Source: CAZUMW01 sp964621615
GTDB taxonomy: Bacteria > Desulfobacterota > WTBG01 > CAIYCZ01 > CAIRTM01
Length of the DNA: 40,292 nt
Direction of reading: 5' to 3'
NCBI GenBank assembly: GCA_964621615.1
Contig: CAZUMW010000042.1
Location: forward strand, 1-40,292
Under the pieces are notes generated by a model that was not told the DNA's origin, did not search any database, and saw only the letters and a list, made by a program, of their open reading frames with translations. Shown in pieces: positions 39,747 to 40,292 of this stretch (within the stretch, counting starts at the first letter, position 1; the number at the start of each line of letters is the position of its first letter). Made by a program: the position numbers and the translations under genes.

Positions 39747-40292
39747 TTGAAAGAAAAGTTACGGTGCTTTCGGGAGGTTATAACTCCCCGAAAGCTCTAC
39801 AACCTGATCATGAGCACTGTGCAGTGCTCTTTGAAAAGCAGCACGCTTCGGTATCGCCCGACAAGAATTTCCATTGAAACCGGAAATATCTGCAACCTCC
39901 GCTGCCCCCTGTGCCCGACCGGCAGACAGGACACCTCTGTCAGGAGGGGGTTCATGCCTTTTGAGAAATACCGCGCCGTGATCGACGAGCTGTACCGCGA
40001 TCTGCTTCTGGTCCGGCTCTATAACTGGGGCGAGCCGCTTCTGCACAAAGAGCTTGTCCCCATGGTCGACTATGCCGCGGCGCGCAGCATTGCCGTCACC
40101 ATCAGCACGAATCTGAACATTCTCGACAGGCAAACGGCGGGAAGGCTGCTGGACGCAGGGCCTGCAAAAATGTTTGTTTCCTGCGACGGGGCGTCCGAGG
40201 CAACCTACAGCGCATACCATGTCGGCGGGGATTACCACAGGGTTATGAACAATATCAGGCTGCTTCTGGAGGAAAAGAAAAAGCGCCCGGCC
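39747..40292 (+). CDS. Radical SAM protein, 5' part only
   Basis: The plus-strand frame that runs to the window end (182 codons) encodes RISIETGNICNLRCPLCPTG with the C-x3-C-x2-C cluster motif of radical SAM enzymes. Typical barrel elements follow: LLLVRLYNWGEPLLHKELVP, then VTISTNLNIL and MFVSCDGASEATYSAY. The pattern resembles SPASM-type radical SAM enzymes and heme/cofactor maturases. The start is uncertain: TTG at 39747 after AGGTGA gives MKEKLRCFREVITPRKLYNL; an ATG at 39809 would drop the first 21 residues. The 3' end lies outside the window, so the class-specific C terminus and the substrate cannot be judged. Confidence 0.8.
   Translation, partial: MKEKLRCFREVITPRKLYNLIMSTVQCSLKSSTLRYRPTRISIETGNICNLRCPLCPTGRQDTSVRRGFMPFEKYRAVIDELYRDLLLVRLYNWGEPLLHKELVPMVDYAAARSIAVTISTNLNILDRQTAGRLLDAGPAKMFVSCDGASEATYSAYHVGGDYHRVMNNIRLLLEEKKKRPA

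Overview
The window looks like chromosomal DNA of a strictly anaerobic, sulfate-reducer-like bacterium, most plausibly Desulfobacterota. This is inferred from an Hdr/Mvh-type electron-bifurcation cluster coupled to a four-subunit 2-oxoacid:ferredoxin oxidoreductase, from a selenocysteine-containing HdrA, and from the tig-clpP-clpX-lon order. No rRNA is present, so the assignment is an inference.

Layout. (1) 1-2.25 kb: the 3' end of an HU/IHF gene, a transposase remnant, and a minus-strand operon of ECF sigma factor, zinc-finger anti-sigma factor and a truncated TPR protein. (2) 2.5-7 kb: an accessory patch of small secreted proteins (two are paralogues, one is a Tyr-Asp repeat protein), a VapBC module, duplicated and decaying small genes, a frameshifted KilA-N gene, a twice-used promoter/operator element and REP-like palindromes. 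(3) 7-19.7 kb: a WYL regulator followed by a complete, A+T-richer type I CRISPR-Cas locus: large subunit, Csc2-like Cas7, Cas5, stand-alone HD nuclease (Cas3''), helicase (Cas3'), Cas6, a minimal nucleotidyltransferase plus HEPN pair, Cas4-Cas1 fusion, Cas2, then an array of 20 repeats and 19 spacers. (4) 19.7-22.2 kb: two toxin-antitoxin-type modules lying between three copies of a long direct repeat. (5) 22.2-32.8 kb: a G+C-rich minus-strand operon korD-korA-korB-korC, a giant flavin/Fe-S fusion protein, MvhD, an HdrD-like protein and an HdrA-MvhD fusion. (6) 33.5-39.5 kb: lon, clpX, clpP, tig and tRNA-Leu, all on the minus strand. (7) The start of a radical SAM gene on the plus strand.

Main points. 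The HdrA gene is split by an in-frame TGA exactly where the family has a cysteine (CSI-TGA-ILGPKM). A 6-bp stem with a GGUC loop follows 21 nt later, so this is best read as one 823-residue selenoprotein and not as two genes. In the CRISPR locus the large subunit lacks the HD domain that Cas10d of subtype I-D carries. It also holds a strong internal ribosome binding site and an in-frame ATG at codon 494, which would make a Cas11-like small subunit of 166 residues. A nucleotidyltransferase/HEPN pair is translationally embedded between cas6 and cas4-cas1. Together these make an unusual I-D-like system with a possible built-in toxin-antitoxin or abortive-infection arm.

How the genes could work together: KorABCD would exchange electrons between 2-oxoacids and ferredoxin, and the flavin/Fe-S fusion, MvhD, HdrD-like and HdrA proteins would pass or bifurcate them among ferredoxin, NAD(P)H and disulfide/thiol carriers. 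All identifications come from reading the sequence; no database search was run.
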